This document shows positions 5,327 to 7,408 of a stretch of DNA of 7,408 nucleotides, one piece after another (positions within the stretch are counted from its first letter, which is position 1; each line of letters starts with the position of its first letter). The translations under genes and the position numbers were made by a program. Source of the DNA: Candidatus Nanohaloarchaea archaeon. GTDB lineage: Archaea > EX4484-52 > DAOVKX01. The DNA lies in assembly GCA_030631505.1 (NCBI GenBank), contig DAOVKX010000050.1, positions 1 through 7,408 of the forward strand. The letters are read 5' to 3'. The notes beneath the pieces were generated by a model that ran no database searches, was not told the DNA's origin, and was given only the letters and a program-made list of their open reading frames with translations.

Positions 5327-5659
5327 TGTGGGTATTCCCAACCGGCATTGCTGTGCTGATTATGAGAATGAATTCCTGTTTCAATACCTATATTTCTGCA
5401 AATACTTTTAAATCTTTCTGATGTCCTGCTTTGCTGAAAATCCATGTATCCTGTCTTCCGCAGTGCAGGCGCGACACAGGACATTAGCGGAAGAATCGAT
5501 TATCAGCGATTCACCGGAAACTAATGACACAATCTTTTTAAAGGTTGCTAAAGCTCTATTAATTAACTCATTAGGGTTGGGTGTGGGAGGAAATAAAGCT
5601 CAAGGTGCTATACCTTAAACAGAAAATTTCGGTTTCCGCCCACCTAATCCAGGGTTTTT
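5327..5659 (+). ncRNA. Candidate structured RNA, unassigned, about 330 nt
   Basis: No convincing protein gene fills 5265-5729; the short frames on both strands lack recognisable domains. Instead, three long-range helices are visible. Helix A pairs 5327-5336 with 5383-5392 (10 bp, two G.U). Helix B pairs 5418-5428 with 5477-5487 (11 bp, one G.U), with an inner stem 5429-5436/5461-5468. Helix C pairs 5574-5593 with 5633-5650 (10+2+5 bp, two G.U) and encloses hairpin 5602-5616. All the G.U pairs would be A.C mismatches if the minus strand were transcribed, so the RNA should be on the plus strand. Helix C is followed by AGGG and five T's (5655-5659), terminator-like. I looked for RNase P, SRP, C/D and H/ACA signatures and found no convincing match. 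Ends are approximate. Confidence 0.45.
5482..5526. repeat. Nested imperfect palindrome inside the candidate RNA
   Basis: CATTAG/CTAATG (5482-5487 and 5521-5526), CGG/CCG (5488-5490 and 5514-5516) and GAATCG/CGATTC (5493-5498 and 5507-5512) nest around an 8-base loop. The outer arm overlaps helix B of the candidate RNA, so the two folds would compete. All pairs are Watson-Crick, so this element gives no strand information. Confidence 0.45.
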
Positions 5660-5729
5660 AAAGAAACTTAATGAGATATATTATACATTTTTAAAGTTTA
5701 TAAAGTTTTTGGTAGTTTTGAATAGGAAT

Positions 5730-6899
5730 TCATTTGAATGTGTTTTTATACAATGTCCATGCCCGTATAAACTCTGCATGCGGCCATGTTAAAGGGAGAG
5801 TAATATAAGCAATGCCTTTCTTAAACATAGGGTGTTTCCTTGCATTTTCTATTAAAATAGCCCGGTCCTTCCTCAGTAAACTTGCTTCTGTAAAATCAGA
5901 AACATATTCCTCAAACTCTTTTTTTGTGGATATATGTTCAGGCAGTTGGTTTTTATAAGCCACGTTCAAAACCCAGTTCATGTATTCATCTGCCTTTTTT
6001 CTGTTTTTTAACCTGATATAATGCTTGCACACCAGCAACGTAAAATGCGGCCATGGCCCCCAGCCGCCATTGTTCCTACCCTCGTATTTCGGGTATCTGC
6101 ATATCCCGCCAAGTTCCCTGTTCCAGAGATTTTTTTCTATCCTTTTCACAGTAGAACGCACACGCCCGTCAGTATCAGGAAGAATGCCAAATTCGGATAT
6201 AGCGATTTCACTTGCATCAGGGTTTGTTTCAACAGAGCTTGACTCTTTCAGCCGTACTGTTTTGATAAACGAGTTAACTCTTGAATTCCATAAATCTCTT
6301 GTGATGCCATCCCTTATTTCAACCGCCAGCTCAGAATGTTTAAATTCTGTTTTCAGTAAACTCGCTATGTGATTGAGTTCTCTTGCAGCGGCAGAACACG
6401 CACAGTTAGCCCATATCTCCAAACCTTCTTCCATTGGCGGGAATTCATGAATTGAATTTGGTGTAAATACTAAACTTTTTGCCTCGTCAAAATTCTCTTT
6501 AATATAATCTGCCGCCTTTTCAACACGCTCCCAGTTCTCCTCGGCAAATTTCAAATCATTGGTTTTCTTTATGTATTCTGAAAATGCAAACAGAATCAGC
6601 CCTGTCCCATCAATTTGAACGGGTTTGTAAGACGCATTTTTACCGTGGGTGTCATACCTCTGGGGAAATGCACCAGAATCCAGTTGAGCCCTGAACACGA
6701 ATTTCAGCGCTTTCTTTGCCTCATTTACCATACCTGCATCAATAAACGCCAGTATGCAGAAGCTATGGTCTCTTGGATAAACATAAGGATATCTCTCGCC
6801 TTTTGGTGTTGCAAGACAGCCGCCGTTTCCCAGCTGAACCCCTTTTAGAATTTTAACCGAATTCCTGTACAATGACTCCGCCTTGCGATAATCAATCAT
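5730..6899 (-). CDS. GH15-family (glucoamylase/trehalase-like) protein
   Basis: GH15 enzymes cut alpha-glucosidic bonds with inversion on an (alpha/alpha)6 barrel. Visible motifs in the 389 residues are GGCLATPKGERYPYVYPRDH (27-45, substrate-binding RD), PQRYDTHG with QIDGTGL (79-101), EIWANCACSAA (161-171), GGICRYP...GGWGPWPHFTLL (264-289), LPEHIS (319-324, Glu as likely general base) and LTWPHAEFIRA (370-380). The usual acid Glu of the W-E motif is not where expected (WA at 163-164). The barrel domain is present, but the beta-sandwich domain typical of long archaeal glucoamylases is missing. There is no signal peptide, so it is cytoplasmic. Start chosen at ATG 6899: GGAGG at 6907-6911 and an ATGA overlap with the phosphatase stop; a longer frame from 6929 is less likely. 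Substrate is unknown. Confidence 0.82.
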   Translation of the reverse strand: MIDYRKAESLYRNSVKILKGVQLGNGGCLATPKGERYPYVYPRDHSFCILAFIDAGMVNEAKKALKFVFRAQLDSGAFPQRYDTHGKNASYKPVQIDGTGLILFAFSEYIKKTNDLKFAEENWERVEKAADYIKENFDEAKSLVFTPNSIHEFPPMEEGLEIWANCACSAAARELNHIASLLKTEFKHSELAVEIRDGITRDLWNSRVNSFIKTVRLKESSSVETNPDASEIAISEFGILPDTDGRVRSTVKRIEKNLWNRELGGICRYPKYEGRNNGGWGPWPHFTLLVCKHYIRLKNRKKADEYMNWVLNVAYKNQLPEHISTKKEFEEYVSDFTEASLLRKDRAILIENARKHPMFKKGIAYITLPLTWPHAEFIRAWTLYKNTFK

Positions 6900-7408
6900 C
6901 TTAATGCCTCCTTTACAGCCGTATTCCAACCGGAAGGGCCAATCCCTCCTGCTTTTTTGTATCTGTCTGATGCGTATTTCCCATCAGGTCGTTTAACCAG
7001 ATACGGAAAATCAACGCAGTCCAGCATATCAAAATCATTTTCCGAATCGCCAAGACCTATGCTTTGAACCTTTCCATGTTTTTTTCCAAACAATCCTGTT
7101 AATGCCCTCACTGCTTTGCCCTTATCGCTTGTCGCAATATGGTGAAACAAACCACCCTTTGTATATACTAAATTGTTCTTCTTTATTATACTTATAATTT
7201 TTTTCTCTTCGCGAGGATTGATAATTTTAAACGGGATGTCATACATTCTTCTTTTTGCAAGTCCGGCTTTCTGAATCGTTAATCCCGTTTCACCTGCTAT
7301 CTGCTTTACAGTCATATCGCTAAAGGTCAGTATATCAACTTCCTTTTTGATTAAACTTATTACCTTCCTTAACCTGCTATTGTCCGCCCCGGTTTCTATT
7401 ACTTTATA
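6896..7408 (-). CDS. mpgP: Mannosyl-3-phosphoglycerate phosphatase (HAD family), C-terminal part; runs off the right edge
   Basis: This enzyme removes phosphate from mannosyl-3-phosphoglycerate to give mannosylglycerate, a compatible solute; close relatives act on glucosyl-3-phosphoglycerate. About 170 residues are visible. The N-terminal nucleophile motif (DxDxT) lies outside the window. The family's FSDMT.KQIAGETGL segment is near 29-43 and LAKRRMYDIPF near 50-60. GGLFHHI..SDKGKAV near 85-100 contains the HAD motif III lysine. IGLGDSENDFDML near 117-129 is motif IV with the magnesium-binding Asp residues. The reading frame stays open to the edge; the first visible ATG (7315) is internal. 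The stop overlaps the GH15 start as ATGA, so both are surely in one operon. Mannosyl versus glucosyl specificity cannot be read from this part. Confidence 0.85.
   Translation of the reverse strand, partial: YKVIETGADNSRLRKVISLIKKEVDILTFSDMTVKQIAGETGLTIQKAGLAKRRMYDIPFKIINPREEKKIISIIKKNNLVYTKGGLFHHIATSDKGKAVRALTGLFGKKHGKVQSIGLGDSENDFDMLDCVDFPYLVKRPDGKYASDRYKKAGGIGPSGWNTAVKEALR
6907..6911 (-). promoter_or_regulatory. Ribosome-binding site deciding the GH15 start
   Basis: GGAGG on the minus strand lies seven bases before ATG 6899 and within the last codons of the phosphatase gene. It selects this ATG over the in-frame ATG at 6929 and indicates coupled translation through the ATGA overlap. Confidence 0.75.

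Noticed and set aside
5293..5484. 63-residue minus-strand frame that loosely recalls a transposase C-terminus
   Set aside because: It overlaps the tRNA TATA box, has no ribosome-binding site and no clear catalytic motif. The similarity is by impression only, and the same bases form RNA helices.
5421..5618. 65-residue plus-strand frame and an open minus-strand frame opposite it
   Set aside because: Neither shows a domain or a good start signal, and both run through the paired regions of the candidate structured RNA.
5589..5630. GGGAGGAAA and ACAGAAA resembling RNase P RNA conserved motifs
   Set aside because: They lie only about 25 bases apart, the GUCC and GGCUUA parts are missing, and no overall RNase P layout fits.
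6025..6372. 115-residue plus-strand frame
   Set aside because: Antisense shadow inside the GH15 gene, without motifs or start signals.
1..7408. CRISPR arrays, insertion sequences or prophage genes
   Set aside because: No regularly spaced repeats, terminal inverted repeats with target duplications, or phage genes were seen.

Overview
The window is archaeal. It carries archaeal/eukaryotic-type information-processing genes: ribosomal proteins L44e and S27e, aIF2-alpha, Nop10, a GINS subunit, RNA polymerase subunit K, and an initiator tRNA with A1:U72 and an encoded CCA. TATA-like boxes are visible, and the ribosome-binding sites read GGTGAT, GAGGT or GGAGG. Base composition is moderately AT-rich, with frequent ATG/GTG/TTG starts. 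The lineage cannot be fixed from sequence alone; an uncultivated euryarchaeal or neighbouring lineage would fit. Every confident protein gene and the tRNA lie on the minus strand, so transcription runs from right to left.

Read in transcription order, the right end (7408 to 5730) holds the C-terminal part of a HAD-type mannosyl-3-phosphoglycerate phosphatase. An ATGA stop/start overlap joins it to a GH15 (glucoamylase/trehalase-like) protein. This looks like a compatible-solute or sugar module. Next comes a 465-base stretch without a convincing protein gene (5265-5729). It contains several long helices whose G.U pairs all favour a plus-strand RNA ending in a U-run, so I propose an unassigned structured RNA of about 330 nt, transcribed divergently from the initiator tRNA gene (5187-5264).

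From 4984 to 910 lies a replication/translation cluster of the kind known to be conserved in archaea: GINS subunit, a 63-residue small ORF, L44e, S27e, an unrecognised 171-residue gene, aIF2-alpha, Nop10 and a PAC2-family protein. L44e is preceded by a leader of about 170 nt with four short hairpins. The 171-residue gene interrupts the usual S27e/aIF2-alpha adjacency, is clearly AT-richer than its neighbours, and ends in a MinD-like amphipathic tail. At the left end are rpoK and the N-terminal part of a divergent enolase, a pair usually found in another archaeal cluster.

Most of the middle region serves translation initiation and ribosome building: aIF2-alpha delivers the initiator tRNA encoded about 2.4 kb upstream, Nop10 serves H/ACA RNA-guided pseudouridylation, and L44e and S27e are zinc-binding ribosomal proteins. 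The hunt points most worth following are the candidate structured RNA, the hairpin-rich L44e leader, the inserted 171-residue gene, and the phosphatase/GH15 pair.
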